Source: Vitis vinifera
Lineage: Eukaryota > Streptophyta > Magnoliopsida > Vitales > Vitaceae
Direction: 5' to 3'
DNA length: 64,000 nucleotides
Assembly (NCBI RefSeq): GCF_030704535.1
Contig: NC_081822.1
Span: 8,350,501-8,414,500 of the forward strand
This document shows positions 1 to 9,222 of the stretch, piece by piece; the first letter of the stretch is position 1, and each line of letters starts with the position of its first letter. A program made the translations under genes and the position numbers. The notes beneath the pieces were generated by a model. That model saw only the letters and a program-made list of their open reading frames with translations, had not been told where the DNA came from and searched no databases.

Positions 1-198
1 TCCTTCATGTAATTTAGCTAGCACATACTGGGCCTCTGAATGCCCAAGACAGCGAAGATAAGGCCCTGTGAAAGATCGCTTGTACAGGTGCCCCCCGATC
101 AGGGTGAAGCGGGCAGCCTGCACCCGGATTTTGTGCGCTTGTTTAAGATCTTTGGGTAAAGTGCCTGTCCGGAGATATTCTGCAATATCATGCGTCCA
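1..198 (-). pseudogene. Retrotransposon pol, start of integrase (partial, after in-frame stop)
   Basis: The 66 codons from 198 down to 1 stay open in the same frame as pol and follow directly after a TAA at 199-201. They encode the linker and start of a gypsy integrase, with a GGHLYKR segment and an LHEG at the window edge. LHEG is normally where the first histidine of the HHCC zinc-binding domain lies. The integrase core would lie outside the window. Because the frame is unbroken apart from the single stop, I read this as one polyprotein interrupted by a nonsense mutation rather than a separate gene. Confidence 0.75.
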
Positions 199-2226
199 TT
201 ATTGATTATCCGTTTGGGTTGCCTCAATGGTGTTGCAAGTGGAATTTTCTGCGACAGAGGGATTGGCTTGCACATGTATGGGCAATAAAATGGCTTCTTT
301 GATAGGTAGAGAGGCAGCTATGCCGGCCAAAGCGTCAGCGTGCCTATTGTCAGCTCGCTTAATTTTTTCGATTGTCCACTCGGTGAATTGCTGTAAGGTG
401 CTTCTTACTTTGGCCAAGTATCGCGCCATGCGTGAGTCCTTAGCCTCATATTCTTTCTGGACGTGCCTTACCACTAGTTGCGAGTCGCTGTAGATCCGGA
501 GTTTGGAGACGGATAGAGCAAGGGCGAGGTCCAATCCGGACAGGATGGCCTCGTATTCTGCTTCATTGTTAGACGCGGAGAATCCCAGCCGGATGGCTTG
601 CTCCAGATGTTCCCCAGTTGGGGACTGTAGTAAGAGCCCAACTCCAGAGCTTGATGAGCGTGAGGCTCCGTCAACTCGTAGTGTCCACCACTCTTGTTCA
701 CTTGATTCGTGGTGTTGGTTGGGTCTTCGTGAATATTCGAGCACAAAGTCGGCCATTACTTGGCCTTTTTTGGATAATCTGGGTTGGAATTCGATTCCAA
801 ATTCGCTCAATTCGATGGCCCATTGTAGCATTCGCCTGGTTAAATCTGGTTTGTGCAGAATGCTACGAAGGGGTTGGTCGGTCAATACAATCACTGGGTT
901 GGCTTGAAAATAGGGGCGAAGATTTTGGGCAGCACTTCGAAGAGCTAAGGCTGTTAGCTCCATTTTTGAATACCTGGTTTCTACATCTGCCAATGCCCTG
1001 CTGACATAGTAGACAGGTTTCTGCTCCTTTGGTGAAGGGCAGCGGAATAGAACGGCGCTGATTGCCCATTTTGAGACAGCTAGATACATGTATAGCTTCT
1101 CCTTTGGGATGGGGCTGCTCAAGATGGGTGGATGCATAAGACAATGTTTAATTCTTTCCAACGCGTTTTGGCAATTGTCCGTCCACTCCTGCGTTCCAGC
1201 TTTTCGTATTGCCAAGAAGAAGGGTCGCAACTCATCAGTGAAGCGGGCTATGAAACGTCCTAACGCAACGAGCTTGCCTGTGAGGCGTTGTAACTCCTTT
1301 TTGTTCCTAGGAGGAGGCGTCTCCATGACTGCTTTGACCTGATCTGGGCTGACTTCTATGCCTTTTTGGCTGACCATAAATCCCAGAAATTTGCCAGCAC
1401 TCACGCCAAAGGCACATTTGGAAGGATTTAGCTTCATGCCATACTTTCGCAAGAGATAAAAAACTTCTTGCAAATGGAGGATATGCTGCTCTCGAGTTTT
1501 GCTTTTAACCACGATATCGTCAATGTATACCTCGACCGAGCGGCCTATCAGAGGTTTGAAGATTTTAGTCATCAATCTTTGATACGTGGCGCCAGCGTTT
1601 TTGAGTCCAAATGGCATGACTTTGTAGCAATAGAGGCCGTGTGGCGTTATGAATGCTGTTTTTTCTTCGTCATCCGGAGACATGGGAATTTGGTGATATC
1701 CGGAAAAGGCATCCAAGAAAGAGAGCATCCCTTGCCCGGAAGTAGAATCCACAATTTGATCTATCCGTGGTAAGGGAAAACTGTCTTTTGGACATGCATT
1801 ATTGAGATTGGTGTAATCAACACAGACTCGCCATTTGCCCTCTTTCTTTGGTACCACTACTACATTTGCCAACCACTCTGGATAAGATACTTCTCTGATG
1901 AATCCGACTTCCAACAATTTGTTAATTTCATCTTGGATAACTCTTTGTCTATCCGGATGAAAGCGTCTAATCTTCTGTTGAACGGGTCTGGCTGCTGGAA
2001 AGACGTTAAGCTTGTGAGAGGCAATAGAGGGATGAATTCCCTTCATATCCGAATGTGTCCATGCGAAGATGTCATGGTTGCTTCGAAGGATATTTTGTAT
2101 GCTCTGAATTTCTTCTTGCGTCATGAGGGAACTGATATTCGTGAGGTGATCATTCTCTTCTGAGATTTGGATTGTTTGTAAGGGATCTGCTGTCGGGGGA
2201 TCCTTGTCTGCCGGACCCAATAATTG
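199..2226 (-). CDS. Retrotransposon pol: reverse transcriptase, RNase H and second RNase H
   Basis: This frame opens right after the gag-protease TAG and runs to a TAA at 199-201, about 675 codons. It has no ATG near its start, which fits expression as a fusion with gag rather than by its own start. Visible RT motifs are KWRVCVDYTNLN, MPFGLKNAGATYQ and the catalytic YIDD. An RT-linked RNase H follows, with YYVSRAL and TDQPL in its later part. A second RNase H begins near residue 510 and keeps its acidic residues: D in VDGAS, E in NEAEYEA, D in YSDSQ and D in HADALA. It copies the element's RNA into DNA in cytoplasmic particles. The stop at its end separates it from integrase, so this copy is probably not autonomous. 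Confidence 0.92.
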   Translation of the reverse strand, partial: QLLGPADKDPPTADPLQTIQISEENDHLTNISSLMTQEEIQSIQNILRSNHDIFAWTHSDMKGIHPSIASHKLNVFPAARPVQQKIRRFHPDRQRVIQDEINKLLEVGFIREVSYPEWLANVVVVPKKEGKWRVCVDYTNLNNACPKDSFPLPRIDQIVDSTSGQGMLSFLDAFSGYHQIPMSPDDEEKTAFITPHGLYCYKVMPFGLKNAGATYQRLMTKIFKPLIGRSVEVYIDDIVVKSKTREQHILHLQEVFYLLRKYGMKLNPSKCAFGVSAGKFLGFMVSQKGIEVSPDQVKAVMETPPPRNKKELQRLTGKLVALGRFIARFTDELRPFFLAIRKAGTQEWTDNCQNALERIKHCLMHPPILSSPIPKEKLYMYLAVSKWAISAVLFRCPSPKEQKPVYYVSRALADVETRYSKMELTALALRSAAQNLRPYFQANPVIVLTDQPLRSILHKPDLTRRMLQWAIELSEFGIEFQPRLSKKGQVMADFVLEYSRRPNQHHESSEQEWWTLRVDGASRSSSSGVGLLLQSPTGEHLEQAIRLGFSASNNEAEYEAILSGLDLALALSVSKLRIYSDSQLVVRHVQKEYEAKDSRMARYLAKVRSTLQQFTEWTIEKIKRADNRHADALAGIAASLPIKEAILLPIHVQANPSVAENSTCNTIEATQTDNQ

Positions 2227-2232
2227 CTATTG
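2218..2232 (-). promoter_or_regulatory. Possible leaky stop (CAA TAG CAA TTA) between gag-pro and pol
   Basis: Read on the minus strand from 2232, the codons are CAA TAG CAA TTA TTG, with gag-pro before and pol after in one frame. CAA UAG CAA UUA is the known readthrough context of tobacco mosaic virus replicase, and CARYYA after UAG is its functional core. The match is exact. A leaky stop would give a gag excess over pol. A chance CAG to TAG change in a glutamine run is the alternative. Confidence 0.5.
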
Positions 2233-4512
2233 GTCATGCGTATGGCTGGGTTCAGGGGGAGATGCATCCTCCTGGTTAGCGACTGCCTCACGTGCTATTT
2301 GATAGCACTGGCGAGCGGCTAATTGGCTGCCATACAAGTCAGTTTGCCCTTCGTTGGTGAGGAAACTCACCATTTGATGATATGTGGAAGGGATGGCTTT
2401 CATGTAGTGAAGCCATGTGCGTCCCAAGATGACATTGAAGGGTGATAACTCTTGTACCACCGAGAATTGTACGTTGAGAGTGACTGGACCAGCTTGGACC
2501 GGCAGTATAATGTCTCCTATGGATGTGGTTGATGACCCATTGAATCCGGATAAGATTCGTCCGGGGTTTTCGAGACCCGCGAGACTATGTCCCATATGGC
2601 CAACGACTGATGCTTGCACCAGATCAGCTGAACTGCCTGGGTCGACCAAGATACGTCTTACATCGAAATCTCCTATTTCTAGGGAGAGGATGAGGGCATC
2701 GCGATGTGGCTGTAGCGTCCGGGTGGGATCTACTGGTGGGAAAATGATTGTCCCATCTATGGGGCGAGGGCCCTCTCCAGTAAGACCCGGCCGGATGGAA
2801 TTAATGCGTTCGCGTATTGACGCGGCCCACAGCAATTTCTGCCTTTTCCGCCTGGAATCGTATTCCTCGTCAGATGGGCCCCCGTTGATATAGTTTATGA
2901 CAGCCTTGGGGGCGACTGGGGCCCTCGGGGCCCCAGAGTTATGATGTTGAGATACATCCCTTCCTCCAGTATCTGAGCGGATGTACTGTTTTAAATGTCC
3001 TGCTTTGATGAGCCTTTCAACTAGATACTGGAGGGACCGACATGTCTCTGTTGTATGACCATGGTCTTTGTGGAAGGCGCATTTCTTGCTGCGGTCTCTC
3101 ATGGATGGGTCCGTTTCGAGGGGTCTAGGCCACCTGAAGTCGGACAACCCTTGGATCATTGGGAGAAGTTTTTCATATGATACGGATAGGGGTGTGATGG
3201 GCGGCCTATCCGGACGACTCGGCCCGTCCTGCCTTCGGTCAACTGGTTTTGGCCGGTCCGGAGGTTTGGCATTTCTGTCCGCGCTATCTCTAGAAGCCTG
3301 TCTGGCAACCAAAACTTGTTGAGTGGCTGCACGCACATCATCTTCGAGCATTGAATATTTGTTGGCACGTCTGAACAAATCGTTCATCGTTGTAGGAGGC
3401 TTTTTGGCCAGCGATTCGAAAAATGGAGTGCTTGGACAAATACTTCTCTTGAAGATCTGTAGGACAGCATCCATGCTGCAAACCTCTATTTGAAGTACGG
3501 CTTGGCCAAATCGTTTCACAAATTCCCTCAAGGATTCGTTGTCTCTCATTTTTATATTCTGGAAGGTGCTAATATTCTGCTTGTGTCGAGCAGAGCACAA
3601 GTACTGTCCCACGAATGCTTCAGAGAGGTCCCTGAAATTGTCAACAGAGTTAGGAGGTAGGCGATGAAACCATGAGAGGGCCTGCCCTTGAAGGCTGGCG
3701 GGGAATACTTTGCATAATAATGCATCGTTGCCAATATCGAGCGTCATAAGCTGTCGATAGTGCATGATGTGATCGAAGGGATCGTTGGTCCCATCGTATG
3801 TGGAAAACTTTGGTACGAGGAATCCCCTTGGGGGCTCGTAATGGGTGATATGGGAGCAAAAGGGCGTGGAGAGCATGTCATCCAGCCTTTTGCTGATGGA
3901 GCCAATGGGTGGCTCGTTTGGGAGGTTTCTCCCAGCTGGTCGTTCCGCTAGGTGTGAGTGAACGTTCCGCATCGCTGGGGTGACCATGGGGTCACGATGC
4001 GGAGGTACGTTCTGCACCATGGGAGCGATCATAGGATCGGGGCGCGGCGCCCGGGTTGTGGCTACTGGTGGCCTTGATCTCCCAGGCTCTTGTGGGCCTA
4101 GTCTTGCGCGCATAGAACTTGACAACTGTGATTTTCTATCACGTTGTCTTTTTGCTGAAAAATGAGTGGAATCTGAGCTTTCCTCACGGGGAGCTCGAGG
4201 CATGGGTGTGCGTGGCTCATGGGGCCTTACATTGTATGCTCCTGGGACAGCTCCTGTTGACCCAGGATATATTGATTCTGGCTCTGGCCTAGAGTTTGCC
4301 ACCTGGCCTTTTGAGCGCTGACGACGAGGAGGACCTGACGTAGAGGCTTGAATGCGTAACACAGCGTTTTCTTCCCTTAACCTCTCCGTCTCCTGGAGGA
4401 GAGCTCTTAGCTGTTTTTCGCTCGCCAACTGTCTTTTTTCGATGGCTTGACGCCATTCGTGATTATCTTCCTCCTTTCTACCAGATGATCGACTTTGGGA
4501 AGGTGTGGCCAT
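2227..4512 (-). CDS. Retrotransposon gag-protease polyprotein
   Basis: A 761-residue protein from the ATG at 4512-4510. An N-terminal charged stretch (about residues 15-55, rich in E, R, L and Q) looks like a coiled coil. A long Pro/Arg-rich linker follows, then the retrotransposon gag core near residues 235-345 (PKFSTYDGTNDP, then ALSWFHRLPPNS). A short Cys/His element CAFHKDHGHTTETC stands where a zinc knuckle usually is. An aspartic protease lies near residue 620, with DPGSSADLV in place of the usual DTG/DSG-SSADIL. Gag builds the particle and the protease cuts the polyprotein. The frame ends in TAG at 2229-2227, directly followed in frame by pol. DPG instead of D[TS]G at the protease active site is odd and may reduce activity. 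Confidence 0.9.
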   Translation of the reverse strand: MATPSQSRSSGRKEEDNHEWRQAIEKRQLASEKQLRALLQETERLREENAVLRIQASTSGPPRRQRSKGQVANSRPEPESIYPGSTGAVPGAYNVRPHEPRTPMPRAPREESSDSTHFSAKRQRDRKSQLSSSMRARLGPQEPGRSRPPVATTRAPRPDPMIAPMVQNVPPHRDPMVTPAMRNVHSHLAERPAGRNLPNEPPIGSISKRLDDMLSTPFCSHITHYEPPRGFLVPKFSTYDGTNDPFDHIMHYRQLMTLDIGNDALLCKVFPASLQGQALSWFHRLPPNSVDNFRDLSEAFVGQYLCSARHKQNISTFQNIKMRDNESLREFVKRFGQAVLQIEVCSMDAVLQIFKRSICPSTPFFESLAKKPPTTMNDLFRRANKYSMLEDDVRAATQQVLVARQASRDSADRNAKPPDRPKPVDRRQDGPSRPDRPPITPLSVSYEKLLPMIQGLSDFRWPRPLETDPSMRDRSKKCAFHKDHGHTTETCRSLQYLVERLIKAGHLKQYIRSDTGGRDVSQHHNSGAPRAPVAPKAVINYINGGPSDEEYDSRRKRQKLLWAASIRERINSIRPGLTGEGPRPIDGTIIFPPVDPTRTLQPHRDALILSLEIGDFDVRRILVDPGSSADLVQASVVGHMGHSLAGLENPGRILSGFNGSSTTSIGDIILPVQAGPVTLNVQFSVVQELSPFNVILGRTWLHYMKAIPSTYHQMVSFLTNEGQTDLYGSQLAARQCYQIAREAVANQEDASPPEPSHTHDQ

Positions 4513-4549
4513 CTTTGCTAGTGACTGAATCAGAATAAAAAGTAAAAGA

Positions 4550-4567
4550 TTCCCACAGACGGCGCCA
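4550..4567 (-). other. Retrotransposon primer-binding site
   Basis: On the minus strand this reads TGGCGCCGTCTGTGGGAA and begins four bases after the end of the LTR. TGGCGCCG is the usual start of the primer-binding site in many plant gypsy elements, where a host tRNA 3' end primes minus-strand DNA synthesis. Its position next to the LTR end supports both calls. I cannot assign the exact tRNA. Confidence 0.75.
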
Positions 4568-4571
4568 ATGT

Positions 4572-5376
4572 TGTAACCTCGCGTATCCAGTGGTCCACGT
4601 TGCTGCTAGATGGATGGGCACGTGAATCTCAACACACAAGGGGTTCTTGATTCAGCGGTTGCACCTGCAAAAGGACATCCGAACAGGGTGTCCGGACACA
4701 CCCTTCGATGGTTTTGTTAGCCATGGTCAGAGAAAGATATATAAATCAGTTGGCCTTTTACTAGGTATCAAGAGGTTACCAGGGGATCATCCTCTCCTTC
4801 TTCGTGTGAAGGCATATATATATAGCTTCAGGGGTACTGCTCCTTTCATTAATGGTGAGGAGATATTTTATGTTGTGATGATGATAATAGGTGTCAGTAG
4901 GAGCACTATTATCCTACGAATGGCTGTCAGAGACCATGGTAGGTGATGTGGCTGTCAGAGATCGTGGAAAGTGATTATGTAGAATGATCGTGGGAAGTGA
5001 CTTGCTGTCACTTCCTCTTGTCTTCTCATTCTGCAGGTGATGGGATGTGGGCCATGGCCGCTTGTTGTGATTGCGTGTAAGACTCGCTTTACTTTAATTG
5101 ATCATCCAGACGATTTATATCCGGATGGCTCATGCTGATTATCCGGATGTGTTGTAGAGACCATCCGGATGTCTACGTTCTGCCAGCGTCGTTTGCTCTT
5201 CCTTGGATAGGAGAAGCTGAAGCGTCGTTTGCCTTTCCTTGAGGTGGTCCGGATAGGATAACTGCACCATGCATATCTTTGGGGGAATCCGGATGATGAT
5301 GGTCCGGCTGATAATACGTGCCACGCGTCACCATGAGCCGCGTGCCACGTGTTTCCTAAGAGGAGGGGTCCCTACA
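4572..5376 (-). repeat. 5' LTR of the Tat-like retrotransposon (805 bp)
   Basis: On the minus strand it starts TGTAGGGACCCCTCC at 5376 and ends GTTACA at 4572, so it has the usual TG...CA ends. Its start, TATA region and end match the solo LTR at 27152-27867, including the stretch from the TATA box through an ACCATGGCT block to the end. It holds six TCCGGA palindromes (4691, 5120, 5142, 5164, 5248, 5288) and short direct repeats of GGCTGTCAGAGA around 4921-4970. Confidence 0.9.
4814..4824 (-). promoter_or_regulatory. TATA box of the 5' LTR
   Basis: An alternating TATATATATA run inside the LTR, placed about 240 bp before the LTR's inner end, as expected for the U3 promoter. The solo LTR has the same feature at 27644-27655. 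Confidence 0.55.
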
Positions 5377-8300
5377 AGCAGCACATGCAATTCCCATATC
5401 ACTGGTAAGTTCGAAGGTGTATTCTTTAGTGTGGGTATGGGAGATGGGGCCACCACGCCTTCACTTGTTGCTTTTATTTTCATGAAATTGCATTACCCTT
5501 CGCCATTCCCTGCAGACAATGGACCCACTTTTGGTTCATCAGAGGAGCTGGAGCCCAGGGCTAAGCGCATGGGCCGGTGCGATTTCTTGTCTTCTGTATT
5601 GCGTGTGCAGGCCAGATGTTGCGATGCTGCCAAATGGGTGGATTCACGTGAGCCTTCCCATTATTTCTTCCTCAACCACTTTTTCTACGAAGGATATCAG
5701 TAAAACGCTTCAACAACTCATTCTACCATCATTCGAGTAATACGACATTTTAATAAAAGATGAACAGAGTATGACATTCATTACATTTCAAAGATTCTAC
5801 TTCCTGTCCATACACTAGACTCTGAAAAAGCTATGATTCGATCCATTCCAAAATGCAATATATTTTGCTGTATTTGAAGTAATCATGGAAACGTTTTCAA
5901 AAACAAATTTGGTAAAATATGATATCCTTAAATCACCCAATCAATTTCTACGAAAGTTTTCCTCCATGTGAAGGTTTCAAAATTTTGCATGCCCTTAAAT
6001 AGTGGGTGGACAAAATGTGTGGGGCTAATTTGGAGTTTAGGGGTTAGGCAATAGTCAATACTAACAAACATGCTTCACGAATCACGCCTTTCATGCTTGT
6101 TATAGACGTTAAAAGTACGCCTTATCATCTTTTTCCAGCTTCTGAATTCTCTATTGACTTTGTTTTTGAATCATAGATTTTATTTTTTGTGTAATATCAA
6201 ACGTTTATCGTATTCTTGTGGGACTGCCGACTGCCGACTGCCCAGTCATTTTAGAATAGAAGAAATGAGGTTGTACGACGTTTTTTAATGTTAAATATTG
6301 ACCTGTTCTCCGCATGTTTTCAACCTTAGATATGATTTCTTTTCCTGTCAAATTTTTTTAATTCCCCCACGATTTTCAGACCATTACAACTGTACGAGTG
6401 TCCACGTTTATTTGCGTACCACCTTCATACAAAATTTGTGGTTAATGTCTGACGCTAAAATACAATGAATTTTATTGACTTTCACAATCGCCTGTCAAGT
6501 ATTTGTTTCCTGATTCGTAATGATAAAATGCTGTGCAAGTTGGATCGGCCCAGTTTCATGATGATTAGGCTAGTCCAACCGCATTATGATTGGGCCCACC
6601 CAGTCAGAGTCATTCAGACCCATTCCAAGAGAGTCAGGCCCACTCTGAAGGATGCCCAACTTTCTTATTTTAATTTTATTTTGCGATCCATTCGAACTGG
6701 ACAGGAATACCATGTATGCAAGTCATTTAAATTTTGGAGCAGTACGTTTATTTCCTAATTAAATAAAAATAAATACAATGAGGAAATGAGAATCCTCTAT
6801 GATTGTAAAAATCAAGAATCATTTTTTATTATCTAAGGATCAAGAGAATAAATCAAGAGCCTCTTTTTCTAGATCTTCTTTTAATTACACACTTTCCGTG
6901 ATTAAAAATTGAAAAAAAAAAATTAAAAAACTACATGGAATAATTCTCAAGACAATATATTAATACCGAAAACAAATCACCCAAGATTAGAAAATGTGAG
7001 TCTTGGCACCTAAGAATCATTTTCAAGTTAAATCAAACAAAAGATGATTTTAAAATAAGATCACTTGATTTGATTGCAGTATGCGATTACTTTTCAAAAG
7101 TTATTTTTGTAAAAATATTCTTATTTGCTTGTTATAATGCTTTTAAATATATGAGATTCTTGTATTGAGTACTGATCGGGCCTTACGCTTGTAGATTTAT
7201 GTACATACGATACGGAGCATGCCCAAGTTGTCCGAGTAATTGAATCCAAAACTGTCATGGCCCAATAAGGGCCCAATTAATTGTGCTGGCAATAAAGCCC
7301 AATTTTAATGGGCTTGTTTAGTTCTTTAGTTTGATGAGCATATTATGCTTCGTTCTATTTTTTCTGATAAAAAAAATTCAAAATTAGAATAGCCCATCCC
7401 GCCAAGAATAGGTAAAGGATCTTATGAGTTGTGATTATGTTTGATGATTGTTATCTAGAATGTATATAAAGGCATGTTTGATTATTAATGATTTTTAAAA
7501 TAGTTTTTGATAATCATTAATAAATATTTGAAAAAATGGAAAACACTTTGAAAACATTTTTTAAGTTTTTAAATAGATCTATGTATTTTATTAAAAATTA
7601 TAATAATAGAATTGTTTTTTAAAAACTATGTTTGAGAAATATTTTTAAAAATAAAAATTAACTCAAAATATTTTCAAAAAAAATTATAAATAATTTTAAA
7701 AAAAAACTGTTTTTGAAAAAGTTATTAAATAGATTCTATAATTCTAAAAAAAACAAAAAAAAAAAGAAAATGAGAGAGATTTTTTTTAATTAATTAAAAA
7801 TGATTTATTTGATTTAAATTGCAGTTTGGGATTTTGAGCAACAAATCTCAACGCCAAGAAACCACGAAGGAAAACAGTTGAACAAAGAAAGAAGAGAGGA
7901 TGGGAGGAGCCAAACCCACCATTCAAGGGATTCCAGACAAGGAAATCTCTAAAGTCAACAAATAAAGGGCAGGAAATCAGTGATTATAATTGCGTACACC
8001 GCTTCATAAGTCATAAGTTGAAAGAATGTCATTCCTATTATCAATTTAAAATTTTCTTTAAAATAATAATATCATGATGGGCGCATTCTCCAATATCGTA
8101 TACGGACAAGCGATACCAATTTTAAGATGCCGGCTTGGCTGTATAAAGCATCAGCCCCCACAATTGTGTATATTAAATTCTTCATCATTTGACTACTAAA
8201 TTTGCCCATCAAGTCTCCATTTTCCAAATATATTACAAAATTACAGTCAGTCCCCATTGTGCAAAATCCAACAAGACCCAAAACATACAGAATGGGGGTG

Positions 8301-8780
8301 CATCACGAGGCTCAGGGATTCAGTTTTAAAAGTAGGTTTGAGGCTTGGGAGAGAAGAAAACCATATCATGGATGAAAGAATCCCATGTGACTTGTGGAGT
8401 TGGTGCTTTGACGCTGCGGCATCGGATATTTGGTAAAAGAGGAGCCTCTGGGGCCCCACATTCGCCTCCTCCTCCCAGAATCCCAGGGTTTACCCTTCCT
8501 GCTCTTTCGTTGATTTTTTTCTTTTTGTCTTTTTCAACGCGGTTAAAGTCCTCTCCTTCCTTTTCTTTTCCCCGTCTTTTACTTTTTGTTTAAGTTTTAC
8601 CTTTTCATAATTACATAAAAACCAAAGAAAAAAAAAAGAGGAAAAGAAAGTCTAAAGTTGGGTTTCCTGTCATTTTCTTAAATGTTGTTAATTAAGTGAT
8701 AACGAGTGGGTAAGAGATTGGAGCGTTAACTTTTTTGTTTTGTGGTTACTTTATTAGATAGAGATTTTGGAGGGATTGAA
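5377..8780. other. Intergenic region, AT-rich, no gene seen
   Basis: Reading frames here are short and show no protein family I recognise. From about 7460 to 7745 there is an AT-rich stretch with inverted and direct A/T runs, opening with GGCATGTTTGATTATTAATGA, which resembles the ends of decayed MITEs elsewhere in the window. GGCCCA/TGGGCC motifs cluster at 6546-6640 and 7257-7316. Confidence 0.6.
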
Positions 8781-8789
8781 TGGTGTTAA

Positions 8790-9076
8790 GGTCAACTCTA
8801 CCTCACTGGATACAACTAAACACTTGCGACTTTAGAGGGTCTTGAATCCAACGGGCATTTGAAGAAGCTTTTGACCTTATCTCGCCCCCCCATTATTTCA
8901 CACGGTCTCCAACGGGTTCCTCTCAATAACGGGCCCGACATTAAAGAGGGCAGGTCAAAGGGCAGCATAATTGGCCACGTGGAAGGATGTCATTCGATAT
9001 TGGGTTTGACGGCAGACGGACAGCAGCGACAGGTCAGTCATCCGATGCCTTGCGTTGCTAGGGCATCACTTTGACT
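8790..9076 (+). promoter_or_regulatory. W-box cluster and G-box upstream of the WRKY gene
   Basis: W-box cores TTGACC/T, on either strand, occur at 8790-8795, 8871-8876, 8953-8958 and 9071-9076. A CCACGTGG palindrome (G-box core CACGTG) lies at 8975-8982. W-boxes are the known binding sites of WRKY proteins and often occur in WRKY promoters, so auto- or cross-regulation is plausible. The binding itself is inferred. Confidence 0.5.
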
Positions 9077-9222
9077 CCAAACCCTTTTTATCTTCTTGAG
9101 CTTCTTTTCAACATTTGCTTTTCCCTCATCAATCATCTTCTCCTTCTTTGTCTTCTGCAACATCTGTCTAATCTCTTCTATAATAGCGGGATCCGGGGTT
9201 GGGGTCTTGTGCCCGTTCAGAC

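Larger units (their letters stand above)
1..5376 (-). mobile_element. Ty3/gypsy LTR retrotransposon, Tat-like lineage, left part beyond window
   Basis: Read on the minus strand, the order is LTR (5376-4572), primer-binding site, gag-protease (4512-2227), RT and RNase H (2226-199), then the start of integrase running off the window at base 1. RT before integrase defines Ty3/gypsy. A second RNase H domain after the usual RT-linked one is known from the Tat lineage, and here both are visible. The rest of integrase and the 3' LTR must lie left of the window. The coding part keeps long open frames, so the insertion is fairly young, but one in-frame TAA sits before integrase. The base just outside the LTR starts AGCAG (5377-5381), a candidate target duplication whose partner cannot be seen. 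Confidence 0.93.

Noticed and set aside
9199-9222. Upstream in-frame extension of the WRKY protein
   Set aside because: It lacks an ATG, and MAVELMM at 9223 matches the known family start.
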